Shown here: piece by piece, positions 7,153-13,860 of the stretch | Layout: every line of letters begins with the position of its first letter | Numbering within the stretch: position 1 is the first letter of the stretch | Assembly: GCA_905233325.1 (NCBI GenBank) | Contig: CAJODU010000066.1 | Span: forward strand, 1 to 13,860 | Direction: 5' to 3' | DNA length: 13,860 bases | Source: an uncultured Selenomonadaceae bacterium | GTDB taxonomy: Bacteria > Bacillota > Negativicutes > Selenomonadales > Selenomonadaceae | Translations under genes and position numbers: made by a program | Notes under the pieces: generated by a model | Database searches by the model: none | Told to the model about the DNA's origin: nothing | Seen by the model: the letters and a program-made list of their open reading frames with translations, nothing else

Positions 7153-8160
7153 TTAAACCTCTATTAAATCGTATTTGCGAGTACCGACACCGAGCGTCTC
7201 CATATAGTCAAGCTGATGGAGTCCCTCTTTTGATTCGATTCGATTGATTAAATCCTTACTGTCAGAGGCGGCGTAAACCAGATCGACAGAGGCTTGATCA
7301 ATGGCAAGCAGATCCGTTGATGCCAAGATACCAATATCGCCCATAGTCGGCTTAGCACCGTGAGCGTCGCAGTCACAATCAACTGAAAGATTTTTCAAAA
7401 CGTTGATATAAGTGATGTGGCCTTTGAAGTGATCAGCGACAGCATAGCCCGCCTCGACCATTCTCTCCAAGAAGGATTTACCAATAGGCCAGCCCTTGCC
7501 GTGGACAATCAGCTTGCCCTTGCTTGAGGCACAGCCGATTGCAATATTTTTCAATGAACCGCCGAAACCGCCCATCATGTGACCCTTGAAGTGGGTGTAG
7601 ACAAGCATTGAATCATAGTTGGTGATGTGAGAACCAACCGGCACAGAGTCCAGACTGGTCTCGTGTCCGCTCTTCGGGACAGGCAGATCAATATCACCGT
7701 CAGCGTCCATAATGTCAACGGGGCAGAAAGTAAAGCCATTTGTTTTGAGGGTTTGAAGGTGAGAATCAGTATTGTGGCGCGGTCCGCCATAGGCAACGTT
7801 ACATTCAACAATAGTACTGTTGGGAATAGTAGCCTGCAAAGATTTAATCAAGTCAATCGGCAAAAGGTTGGGACCGTGCGGCTCGCCGGAGTGAAGTTTG
7901 ATTGCAACTTTGCCGGTAATGCCTTCATTGACTTTTGAGTAGAGCTTGATTAGACTTTCTGAGCTAATGTCATTTGAGAAGTAGACTTTTGCCATTTGGG
8001 ACACCTCGCTATTTTCTGATGTTTTTGAGGCAGCGGTGGCGGTTGTTCCTGCCTTCTGCGCCGAATCATTGCCGCAGCCGCTCAATCCAAGTGCAGCGAA
8101 TGAGATCACCGCTCCGCTCGCCAAACGTATGAAATTACGCCTGGAAATGTCGTTACTCAT
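7153..8160 (-). CDS. Tat-exported DUF362 lipoprotein
   Basis: The protein has 335 residues. The N-terminus combines a twin-arginine signal (SRRNFI, Arg7-Arg8) with a lipobox LSGC at Cys29, so it is predicted to be folded in the cytoplasm, exported by Tat and lipid-anchored outside. The mature part follows the DUF362 family: KVAIKLHSGE, then VECNVAYGG, then GHMMGGFGGSLKNIAIGCAS, then CDCDAHG and GDIGILASTDLLAIDQASVDLV. The family has no settled function and is often linked to iron-sulfur redox proteins. This member lacks the ferredoxin-type cysteine repeat some relatives carry; its notable cysteines are the CDC pair. Tat export suggests that a cofactor is loaded before export, which is inference. 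The ATG at 8160 is preceded by GGTGAT. The gene is 16 bases downstream of the flavoprotein gene, which may be its redox partner. Confidence 0.88.
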   Translation of the reverse strand: MSNDISRRNFIRLASGAVISFAALGLSGCGNDSAQKAGTTATAASKTSENSEVSQMAKVYFSNDISSESLIKLYSKVNEGITGKVAIKLHSGEPHGPNLLPIDLIKSLQATIPNSTIVECNVAYGGPRHNTDSHLQTLKTNGFTFCPVDIMDADGDIDLPVPKSGHETSLDSVPVGSHITNYDSMLVYTHFKGHMMGGFGGSLKNIAIGCASSKGKLIVHGKGWPIGKSFLERMVEAGYAVADHFKGHITYINVLKNLSVDCDCDAHGAKPTMGDIGILASTDLLAIDQASVDLVYAASDSKDLINRIESKEGLHQLDYMETLGVGTRKYDLIEV

Positions 8161-8176
8161 ATTATCACCGCTTTCA

Positions 8177-8794
8177 TTATCTGATGAAATGAGTGGCTAT
8201 CCATTCTTCCTTAGGCGGCAGACCAAACTTCTCTTTACCAAGTGCGATACTCTTCATCAAGAATACCATATTCCTTGCGAGTGTCCTCATTGTCTGCAGA
8301 CCTTCGGCGTCTTCACGAGCCTCACCAGGCGTGAGACCGTAAACCATATTCCAATATTGACTTGAGGCGACAGGCATTTGATTCATCATGAAGTATTTAT
8401 TCATCTCATCGAAGGTTGAAGAAGAGCCGCCGCGCCTTGATACCACTGCCGCCGCACCGACTTTCATAGTCTTGTCAAATGGTGTACTGAAGAAGAGGCG
8501 ATCAAGGAAAGCAATAGTAGTCGCATTTGCCGAGCCATAGTAGACAGGCGTGCCGACGACAAGCCCGTCCGCCTCTTCAAAGAGAGGTGCAGCCACATTG
8601 ACATCATCATCAAAGACACACTTGCCCTTCTTATTGCATTGACCGCAAGCAACACAGCCACGAATGGACTTGCTGCCGATGTGGAGATAGTTCACTTCAA
8701 TATCTTCAGCCTCAAAGATATTCCTCATCTCATCAAGTGCAATGTAAGTATTGCCCTTTGCATGAGGGCTACCGTTAATCATCAAAACTTTCAT
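8177..8794 (-). CDS. Flavodoxin-fold NAD(P)H-dependent oxidoreductase, iron-sulfur flavoprotein (Isf)-like
   Basis: The protein has 205 residues and no signal peptide, so it is cytoplasmic. MKVLMINGSPHAKGNT (1-16) is the FMN phosphate-binding loop of the NADPH-dependent FMN reductase/flavodoxin-like fold. Cys47, Cys50, Cys53 and Cys59 form a compact CX2CX2CX5C motif, which in iron-sulfur flavoproteins of anaerobes binds a 4Fe-4S cluster. GTPVYYGSANATTIAFLDR (81-99) is the second flavin-contacting loop of the family. The likely role is electron transfer or reduction of a small molecule using FMN and the cluster; the substrate is unknown. The ATG at 8794 has a strong AGGAGAG site at 8801-8807. 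It sits between trpC (24-base gap) and the DUF362 gene (16-base gap). Confidence 0.88.
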   Translation of the reverse strand: MKVLMINGSPHAKGNTYIALDEMRNIFEAEDIEVNYLHIGSKSIRGCVACGQCNKKGKCVFDDDVNVAAPLFEEADGLVVGTPVYYGSANATTIAFLDRLFFSTPFDKTMKVGAAAVVSRRGGSSSTFDEMNKYFMMNQMPVASSQYWNMVYGLTPGEAREDAEGLQTMRTLARNMVFLMKSIALGKEKFGLPPKEEWIATHFIR

Positions 8795-8818
8795 CGTTAT
8801 CTCTCCTATACATTAATA

Positions 8819-9589
8819 TTAAACTTTAGCAAAAAGCCTTGTCTGTTCGGCAATGTCACCTGCGCGGACAAGTCCTTCACCCACCAATATCCCATCACAG
8901 CCGACACCTTTGAGCTTGTCGACGTCCTCAACGGTAAATACGCCGCTCTCACTTATCAGAATCCTGCTCATATCCGCATAAGGCAGCAGCTCAATGGTAT
9001 TGTCAATCGTCGTCGTGAATGTTTTCAAGTTGCGGTTGTTGATACCGATGAACTCTGCGGGCGTTGAAAGGGCGGCCTTCATATCATCTTCATCATGTAC
9101 CTCAACAAGAGCGTCCATACCTAATGACCAAGCGGTATAGAGGAAGTGCCTCAATATATCAGGTGTCAATATCCTCACAATCAACAGCACGGCGTCAGCA
9201 CCGAGCAGACGCGATTCATAGATTTGATATTCGTCAATGATGAAATCCTTACGAAGGAGCGGGATTGCAATCTCACTGCGAACCTTGACAAAATCCTCAT
9301 TACTGCCGAGGAAGTGGGGATCAGTATGGACGGAGAGCATTGCCGCACCGTTATTTTCGTAGATGTGGGCAAGTTCCGGGACGGAATGGGTGGCGTTGAG
9401 TCTGCCCTTCGCCGGTGATTGTAGTTTACATTCGGCAATCAACGACCAGCCTTTCTTCTTGATAGCTTGAGACATTCTGAAGTGTCCGCAGGTCAGCTTT
9501 GATTTGACTTCATCAATAGACAGTTTAGCCTTTGCCTCAGCAACAATCTGCCGCTTCTTCTCAACTATCTCTTCAAGTATATTAGCCAT
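8819..9589 (-). CDS. trpC: Indole-3-glycerol-phosphate synthase TrpC
   Basis: TrpC closes the ring of CdRP (1-(2-carboxyphenylamino)-1-deoxyribulose 5-phosphate) to give indole-3-glycerol phosphate, the fourth step of the tryptophan branch. The 256 residues are a standard single-domain TIM barrel. Candidate catalytic residues are present: Glu53 and Lys55 in AECKLQSPAKG, Lys114 in LLRKDF, Glu163 in LVEVHDE, Asn184 in INNRNL, Glu214 in SESG, and the phosphate-binding GEGL near 237-240. The first motif reads AECKLQSPAKG and the next strand SVHTDPHFLGS, both slightly off the common AEvKraSPSkG and SVLTD..fFgGS forms. The gene stands alone, with no other trp gene in the window. The ATG at 9589 has AGGA about 9 bases upstream. 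It follows queC by 21 bases. Confidence 0.95.
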   Translation of the reverse strand: MANILEEIVEKKRQIVAEAKAKLSIDEVKSKLTCGHFRMSQAIKKKGWSLIAECKLQSPAKGRLNATHSVPELAHIYENNGAAMLSVHTDPHFLGSNEDFVKVRSEIAIPLLRKDFIIDEYQIYESRLLGADAVLLIVRILTPDILRHFLYTAWSLGMDALVEVHDEDDMKAALSTPAEFIGINNRNLKTFTTTIDNTIELLPYADMSRILISESGVFTVEDVDKLKGVGCDGILVGEGLVRAGDIAEQTRLFAKV

Positions 9590-9610
9590 ATTTGTATTTC
9601 CTGCCTATCA

Positions 9611-10327
9611 TTAAATCTGCACGCTCTTAATGGGGACACTAGTCAGGAGCGGATCCTGCACATTATTCGCCGCGAAGGCCTTTGCCCTGTCGATACAGGT
9701 GGCACATTTGCCGCAGGGTTTCTTGCCGCCCTCGTAACAGCTCCAAGTCAAGTGGTAGGGAACACCTAAATCAAGACCGACGCGGACAATCTCCGTCTTG
9801 TTCTTGTCCATGAAGGGGGCAACAAGGCGAATCTTGCCATAGGTGCCTATAGAAATCGCCGAGTCCATAGCATGAACGAAAGAGGAACTGCAATCAGCAT
9901 ATGCACTCACAATCGCGTCATCTTTGTGTACACCGATATAGAGCTCCACATCATCATCTTTGTAGATACTATAGGCAAAACTCGCCGCCATAGACAACAT
10001 CAAGCCGTTTCTGAATGGTACATAGGTGGCGATTTTGTTGGAGCCGCTCTTCTTCATCTGATCAGCATAACTCGCTTGAGCAACTATCTTTCCTGATTTG
10101 CTCAGGAGTGCGGAATCTGAATATTTGAAAACGTTTGCCACATCAAGTTCATAATGAGACACCCCATAGTATCTCGCCACCATCTTGGCACTGTCAAGCT
10201 CTTTGACATGCTTTTGACCGTAGTGAATCAACACCGTGGAAACACTGTCACTTCCATACTTATCGACGGCAATGCCCAGACAAGTAGTTGAATCCACGCC
10301 GCCGCTGGATAATATAACTGCTTTCAT
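9611..10327 (-). CDS. queC: 7-cyano-7-deazaguanine (preQ0) synthase QueC
   Basis: QueC converts 7-carboxy-7-deazaguanine to preQ0 using ATP and ammonia, in the pathway to queuosine in tRNA. With the ATG at 10327 it has 238 residues. The PP-loop SGGVDST occupies 8-14, the conserved VPFRN lies at 103-107, and a zinc site is formed by Cys197, Cys205, Cys208 and Cys211 (C-x7-C-x2-C-x2-C), all as in the family. An in-frame GTG at 10336 would add three residues but overlaps the GAGGGG ribosome site at 10336-10341. That site stands 8 bases before the ATG, so I chose the ATG. No queD, queE, queF or preQ1 riboswitch is visible. It follows the Uma2 gene by 12 bases. Confidence 0.95.
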   Translation of the reverse strand: MKAVILSSGGVDSTTCLGIAVDKYGSDSVSTVLIHYGQKHVKELDSAKMVARYYGVSHYELDVANVFKYSDSALLSKSGKIVAQASYADQMKKSGSNKIATYVPFRNGLMLSMAASFAYSIYKDDDVELYIGVHKDDAIVSAYADCSSSFVHAMDSAISIGTYGKIRLVAPFMDKNKTEIVRVGLDLGVPYHLTWSCYEGGKKPCGKCATCIDRAKAFAANNVQDPLLTSVPIKSVQI

Positions 10328-10335
10328 GACTCTCA

Positions 10336-10341
10336 CCCCTC
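10336..10341 (-). promoter_or_regulatory. Ribosome binding site of queC, overlapping the Uma2 stop codon
   Basis: GAGGGG on the - strand lies 8 bases before the queC ATG at 10327 and shares bases with the TGA stop of the Uma2 gene (10342-10340). It supports the ATG start over the GTG at 10336 and suggests coupled translation of the two genes. Confidence 0.7.
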
Positions 10342-10912
10342 ATTTAACTCTTTTAAAAATATCCTCAACCCGAACTATAAAATCATCATAGAGCGAGACT
10401 TTAATCTCAGAAACAGCCGCAGCCCTTTCCTTGTCGTTAAGCAATTTATACTCCACTTCAGTATAATATTGAGCGTCACAAGTTTTTACGAACTTACCTT
10501 CAATCAGTTGGTACACCTCAACGCATTTCATAAACGGATCAACAATCCAATACTCCTTGACGCCATATTGCTCATATTTACGGAATTTTTCATCTCTGTC
10601 AACATTCTTGGTAGACTTTGAGAGAATCTCCACAACAAGATCAGGCACACCATTAATAAAATTTTCTTCGATAATGTCAGGATTGCAGACAATGACTTCA
10701 TCAGGAATGAAATGATCTTCCTCACTCAAATGAATGCCGGATTGGTTAAATGGCTCACATTTCTTTCCGTCAAGATAATTGGAAAAAATGTTGTGAATAT
10801 TTCCGTTGATTCTGATATGGTTAATACTCGGAGCCGCCATCATACGGACTTCACCGCTGATGATCTCGTAAGTTCTTTCATCTTTATAATCGTAAGCAAT
10901 AGCAGTATTCAC
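10340..10912 (-). CDS. Uma2 family (DUF820) PD-(D/E)XK nuclease-fold protein
   Basis: The protein has 190 residues and is cytoplasmic. The pattern is that of Uma2/DUF820: an N-terminal YEIISGEVRMMAAPS, IPDEVIV (69-75), then VPDLVVEILSKST (89-101) with Asp91 and Glu95 as likely metal ligands. Lys109 follows, then KYEQYGVKEYWIVDP (112-126). The family has a restriction-endonuclease fold, but its biological role and targets are not established, and many members are solitary. The start is GTG at 10912 with AGAGGTGA at 10919-10926, which overlaps the stop of the folate gene upstream. By eye it is more AT-rich than its operon neighbours and unrelated to them in function, so it may be a later insertion into the operon. 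Confidence 0.9.
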   Translation of the reverse strand: MNTAIAYDYKDERTYEIISGEVRMMAAPSINHIRINGNIHNIFSNYLDGKKCEPFNQSGIHLSEEDHFIPDEVIVCNPDIIEENFINGVPDLVVEILSKSTKNVDRDEKFRKYEQYGVKEYWIVDPFMKCVEVYQLIEGKFVKTCDAQYYTEVEYKLLNDKERAAAVSEIKVSLYDDFIVRVEDIFKRVK

Positions 10913-10924
10913 GTTATATCACCT

Positions 10925-11515
10925 CTACACATTTCTATCAAAATTGAGCGTTTCCGTCTCAGTGATGATGATGTCCATCTTTGAATCATGCTCTTCATTC
11001 GGCACAGACTCAATGAGCTGATAGTCAAATGCAAGAGCTATCCTTGTGGGATTAGGCGCACGTTTGAGAAAACGATCATAATAGCCGCCGCCCAGACCGA
11101 GGCGATTGCCTTGACGATCAAAGGCAGCCCCCGGCACTATTATGCAGTCAATATCCTCAAACTCAACAAATTGTCTCTTATCCTGCCGGACAGTCATAAT
11201 CCCGAAATCTCCAACCTCAAGATCTTCCACAGTCGGCAGAAATACAGGACGCATACTTCCCTTGCCGACGATGAGCGGAATGGCAAGGGTCTTATCATTC
11301 GCGAAAGCGTGATCAAACAGTTCATTGAGTTGAATCTCCTCAGGCATTGAGGCATAAGCCATAATAGTATTCGCCGCCTTGTAGACAGGATTATCTATCA
11401 AGTTAGCGATTATCTTATGGCTGCTGGTGTCGCGCTCTTCCTTTGACGTTGAGGCACGTTTTGAACGCATTATTTTACGCAAGGTTTTCTTTTGTTCTGA
11501 TATGGTATTTTCCAT
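10925..11515 (-). CDS. 5-formyltetrahydrofolate cyclo-ligase
   Basis: This enzyme (MTHFS; called fau or ygfA in some genomes) converts 5-formyl-THF to 5,10-methenyl-THF with ATP, returning a storage folate to one-carbon metabolism. The 196 residues match the family. The basic N-terminus KKTLRKIMRSKR (9-20), YASMPEEIQ (54-62) and the signature VPGAAFDRQGNRLGLGGGYY (127-146) are seen, the last forming the nucleotide and folate site. The ATG at 11515 is preceded by GGTGAGG. It lies 30 bases after deoB and 12 bases before the Uma2 gene. Confidence 0.94.
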   Translation of the reverse strand: MENTISEQKKTLRKIMRSKRASTSKEERDTSSHKIIANLIDNPVYKAANTIMAYASMPEEIQLNELFDHAFANDKTLAIPLIVGKGSMRPVFLPTVEDLEVGDFGIMTVRQDKRQFVEFEDIDCIIVPGAAFDRQGNRLGLGGGYYDRFLKRAPNPTRIALAFDYQLIESVPNEEHDSKMDIIITETETLNFDRNV

Positions 11516-11545
11516 GACGCCTCACCCGCTCAATCAAATTTATTG

Positions 11546-12700
11546 TCAACTATTCTTCACAAAGTCAGAAATTCCTGCAAAATCGGCAATGAATGAAGCA
11601 ATCACGGCAAAGGTGGGGCAGGTGCCGAGGTTTCTCGCTGCCTCTATCTGTTTGCCGTAGATCAACAGCGGGACGTATTCACGAGTGTGGTCGGTACCCG
11701 GAGCAGCGGGGTCGCAACCGTGGTCGGCAGTTATCATCAAAACATCATCATCACGCATTTTAGACATAAACTCACCAAGCTGCCTGTCGAAATCAGTCAT
11801 AGCTTGAGCATAGCCGTCAACGTCGCGGCGGTGACCGTAAACCATATCGAAGTCAACGAGGTTGACAAAGCACAGCCCGTGAAAATCCTCGTCCATAAGT
11901 TTAAGCGTCTTTTTCATACCGTCCGTGTTATTTTCGTTGATGCCAAGCGAACGAGTAAGACCGCGATTTGCAAAAATATCCGCAATCTTCCCGACGCCGA
12001 TAACGTCCAGTCCTTTGCTCTTGAGTATATCCAAGACAGTCTCCTTCGGCGGCTCCAATGAGAAATCGTGACGGCGCGGTGTGCGTTCATAGTTGGGATA
12101 TTTGCCAATAAAAGGTCTTGCAATAATCCTTCCGACACTGTGTTCACCTGTCATGATCTTCCGAGCAATGCGGCAATATTCATAGAGCTTGTCAATGGGG
12201 ACTTTGTCCTCGTGTGCAGCTATCTGCAGGACTGAATCAGCAGAAGTGTAGACAATCAAGGCACCCGTCTCCTCATGCTCACGTCCATAGTCGTGAATGA
12301 CTTTCGTGCCGGAATAGGGTTTGTTGCAGATGATTTTTCGATTGAAGGCCGCCTCCAACTCTGCAATCACTTCACTCGGAAAACCGTCAGGATATGTTGG
12401 GAGCGGCTTTTCGGATATGACGCCGGCAATCTCCCAATGCCCTATCGTCGTATCCTTGCCGCGTGACTTTTCTCTCAATCTTGCAAACGTCGCCAGAGGT
12501 TTATCAATCGGAGTGCCGCAATCAACGCCGTCAATGTTGAAAAGACCTAACCTTTGCAGATTAGGTACATAGAATTTATCAGAAGTTGAAATAGATCTCA
12601 AGGTATTGCAGTCACCGTCGCCAAAGTCCGCAGCGTCAGGCTCTGCTCCTATTCCAAAACTATCCAAAACAATCAAAAATATTCTTTTAATGTTTAACAC
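11546..12700 (-). CDS. deoB: Phosphopentomutase DeoB
   Basis: DeoB interconverts ribose or deoxyribose 1-phosphate and 5-phosphate in nucleoside salvage. The 384 residues fit the bacterial alkaline-phosphatase-fold family. Residues seen correspond closely to those described for the Bacillus cereus enzyme: Asp13 in VLDSFGIGAEPDA, the phosphorylated Thr85 in GKDTTIGHWE, Asp285 and His290 in VDFDMVYGH, Asp326-His327 in TADHGCDP, and His338 in TDHTREYVP. These hold the two metal ions. The start is GTG at 12700, with AAGGGG at 12710-12715 nine bases upstream. The gene follows rtcB by 32 bases. No nucleoside phosphorylase gene is in the window. Confidence 0.96.
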   Translation of the reverse strand: MLNIKRIFLIVLDSFGIGAEPDAADFGDGDCNTLRSISTSDKFYVPNLQRLGLFNIDGVDCGTPIDKPLATFARLREKSRGKDTTIGHWEIAGVISEKPLPTYPDGFPSEVIAELEAAFNRKIICNKPYSGTKVIHDYGREHEETGALIVYTSADSVLQIAAHEDKVPIDKLYEYCRIARKIMTGEHSVGRIIARPFIGKYPNYERTPRRHDFSLEPPKETVLDILKSKGLDVIGVGKIADIFANRGLTRSLGINENNTDGMKKTLKLMDEDFHGLCFVNLVDFDMVYGHRRDVDGYAQAMTDFDRQLGEFMSKMRDDDVLMITADHGCDPAAPGTDHTREYVPLLIYGKQIEAARNLGTCPTFAVIASFIADFAGISDFVKNS

Positions 12701-12732
12701 TGTTAATAACCCCTTGAGCTTGATATATTTAC

Positions 12733-13860
12733 TTAATCCGCTGCTTTAAAATTATAGATCGGCTTGATCACCTCAATGACTTCAACCGTTTCACCAATTA
12801 CATCTAATATATCATCAATAGATTTATAGGCCATAGGAGCTTCATCTAACGTTGATTCGTTTATTGATGTGGTGTAAATGCCCTCCATTGATTTTTGATA
12901 CTCTTCCATATTTAATGCGGCTTTTGCTTGCAAGCGTGACATAATCCTTCCGGCACCGTGCGGAGCTGAATAATTCCAATCAGGATTGCCTTTGCCGATT
13001 GCTATTACGGAACCGTCGCGCATATTGATAGGGATTAAAACCTTCTCGCCCTTGTGGGCAGCAATGGCACCCTTGCGGAGGATCATCTCATCAACGTCAA
13101 TATAGTTGTGGATCGTGTGGAACGCTTCAACGACCGTTAAATCATTGCGTTTGATTAGAATTTGAGCCATGATCTCACGATTCCGACGGGCAAACTGTTG
13201 ACAAAGATTTAAATCATGCAGATAGTCACATAGATATTTACCATACACGAAACACAAATCCGCAGGAATATCACTCGCCTTTGCCTTGAAGTTCCTGCGC
13301 AGTTCCTTTATAGCCTCTTGAATCTCTTTACGTCTGCCCTGCTCCTTATATTGACTAATCAGCTTTTCCTGTGCCTTGAAGAGATCCTCTTTACCATGCG
13401 CCAAGTCAATGGCAACTTTTTGATAGTATTCTGCCACTTGCTTGCCGAGATTGCGGCTGCCGCTGTGAATGATCAAATAGTTTGTGCCGTCGGAGGATTT
13501 ATCTATCTCAATGAAATGATTGCCGCCGCCGAGTGTGCCGAGACTGCGTTCCATTCTTCTGGTATCGCTGAGATTGCGGTAACATTCCAGCTGTTGCAAG
13601 TCGAATCTCTCGCCGCGACTCTCCCAAACATTTCTGCCGGAAGGTATGAAATGTGCCGCCTCGTCGAACCTTTTGAGATCAATATCACCTGTGCCGATAT
13701 TGACGGTGTACATTCCGCAGCCAATATCAACGCCGACAATATTCGGCACAACCTTATCAGTGACTGTCATTGTAGTGCCGATTGTGCAGCCCATTCCGGC
13801 ATGGACATCAGGCATGATTCTGATCTTACTGCCACGGGTGAACTCATAGTCACACATTCG
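12733..13860 (-). CDS. rtcB: RNA-splicing ligase RtcB family protein (5' partial)
   Basis: RtcB joins RNA ends carrying 2',3'-cyclic phosphate or 3'-phosphate to 5'-OH ends, using GTP and manganese through a histidine-GMP intermediate. About 375 residues are visible. The frame is open to the right edge, and the first visible Met (13857) aligns inside the family's N-terminal region, so roughly 35-40 residues are missing. Counting from that Met, metal ligands are Asp44 and Cys47 (GVDIGCG), His114 (GGGNH), His131 (IIHSGSR) and His250 (HNY). His300 in SAPHGAGR is the expected guanylylated residue. GSKIRIMPDVHAGMGCTIG is typical of the family. All key residues are present, so it should be active. 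It is the most upstream visible gene of the leftward operon, whose promoter is outside the window. Confidence 0.95.
   Translation of the reverse strand, partial: RMCDYEFTRGSKIRIMPDVHAGMGCTIGTTMTVTDKVVPNIVGVDIGCGMYTVNIGTGDIDLKRFDEAAHFIPSGRNVWESRGERFDLQQLECYRNLSDTRRMERSLGTLGGGNHFIEIDKSSDGTNYLIIHSGSRNLGKQVAEYYQKVAIDLAHGKEDLFKAQEKLISQYKEQGRRKEIQEAIKELRRNFKAKASDIPADLCFVYGKYLCDYLHDLNLCQQFARRNREIMAQILIKRNDLTVVEAFHTIHNYIDVDEMILRKGAIAAHKGEKVLIPINMRDGSVIAIGKGNPDWNYSAPHGAGRIMSRLQAKAALNMEEYQKSMEGIYTTSINESTLDEAPMAYKSIDDILDVIGETVEVIEVIKPIYNFKAAD

Noticed and set aside
10328..10336. GTG at 10336 as start of queC
   Set aside because: The GTG overlaps the GAGGGG ribosome site that serves the ATG at 10327, and family members begin at the MKAVILSSGG position.
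13855..13857. ATG at 13857 as the true start of rtcB
   Set aside because: The frame stays open to the window edge, and family alignment places this Met after about 35-40 further N-terminal residues.

Overview
Organism. The window reads as chromosomal DNA of an anaerobic Firmicute. The genes have purine-rich Shine-Dalgarno sites, use GTG and TTG starts, and form very tight operons. A Tat-type lipoprotein and exported proteins with Gram-negative-like signal peptides, plus the CHASE2/CHAT/FecR-like combination, make me favour a Negativicute (Selenomonas/Anaerovibrio-like). That placement is inference with low to moderate confidence.

Layout. Two blocks face each other and meet at about 5626. The left block is on the + strand: the C-terminal part of a CHASE2 membrane sensor (2-478), a large exported TPR-CHAT protein (526-3858), a small exported protein with a FecR-like domain and an Ig-like domain (3876-4769), and rsmI (4783-5625). 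The first three genes are AT-rich. The right block is on the - strand and runs from the window's right edge leftwards: rtcB (cut by the edge), deoB, 5-formyltetrahydrofolate cyclo-ligase, a Uma2-family nuclease-fold protein, queC, trpC, an Isf-like flavoprotein, a Tat-exported DUF362 lipoprotein, murD, and a tRNA-Ser(CGA) gene with its own promoter. Gaps between these genes are 4 to 32 bases, so it looks like one long operon. No stretch over 300 bases lacks a gene. I saw no insertion sequence, CRISPR array, riboswitch or convincing intrinsic terminator.

How the genes fit together. The right block is a mixed housekeeping operon: RNA ligation, nucleoside phosphate interconversion, folate salvage, queuosine precursor synthesis, tryptophan synthesis, redox proteins and cell-wall precursor synthesis. 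The left block is the accessory part. A membrane CHASE2 protein ends right after its transmembrane helices with no output domain. Downstream lie an exported caspase-like CHAT protein that keeps its His/Cys pair, and an exported FecR-like protein. This suggests a sensing or proteolytic system acting outside the cytoplasm, whose function I cannot assign.

Oddities. The murD reading frame has no stop at its normal end. It runs through the tRNA promoter, the whole tRNA and into the antisense of the rsmI end. A one-base change would restore a stop just upstream of the tRNA promoter. The tRNA also carries an A-C mismatch at acceptor pair 6-67.
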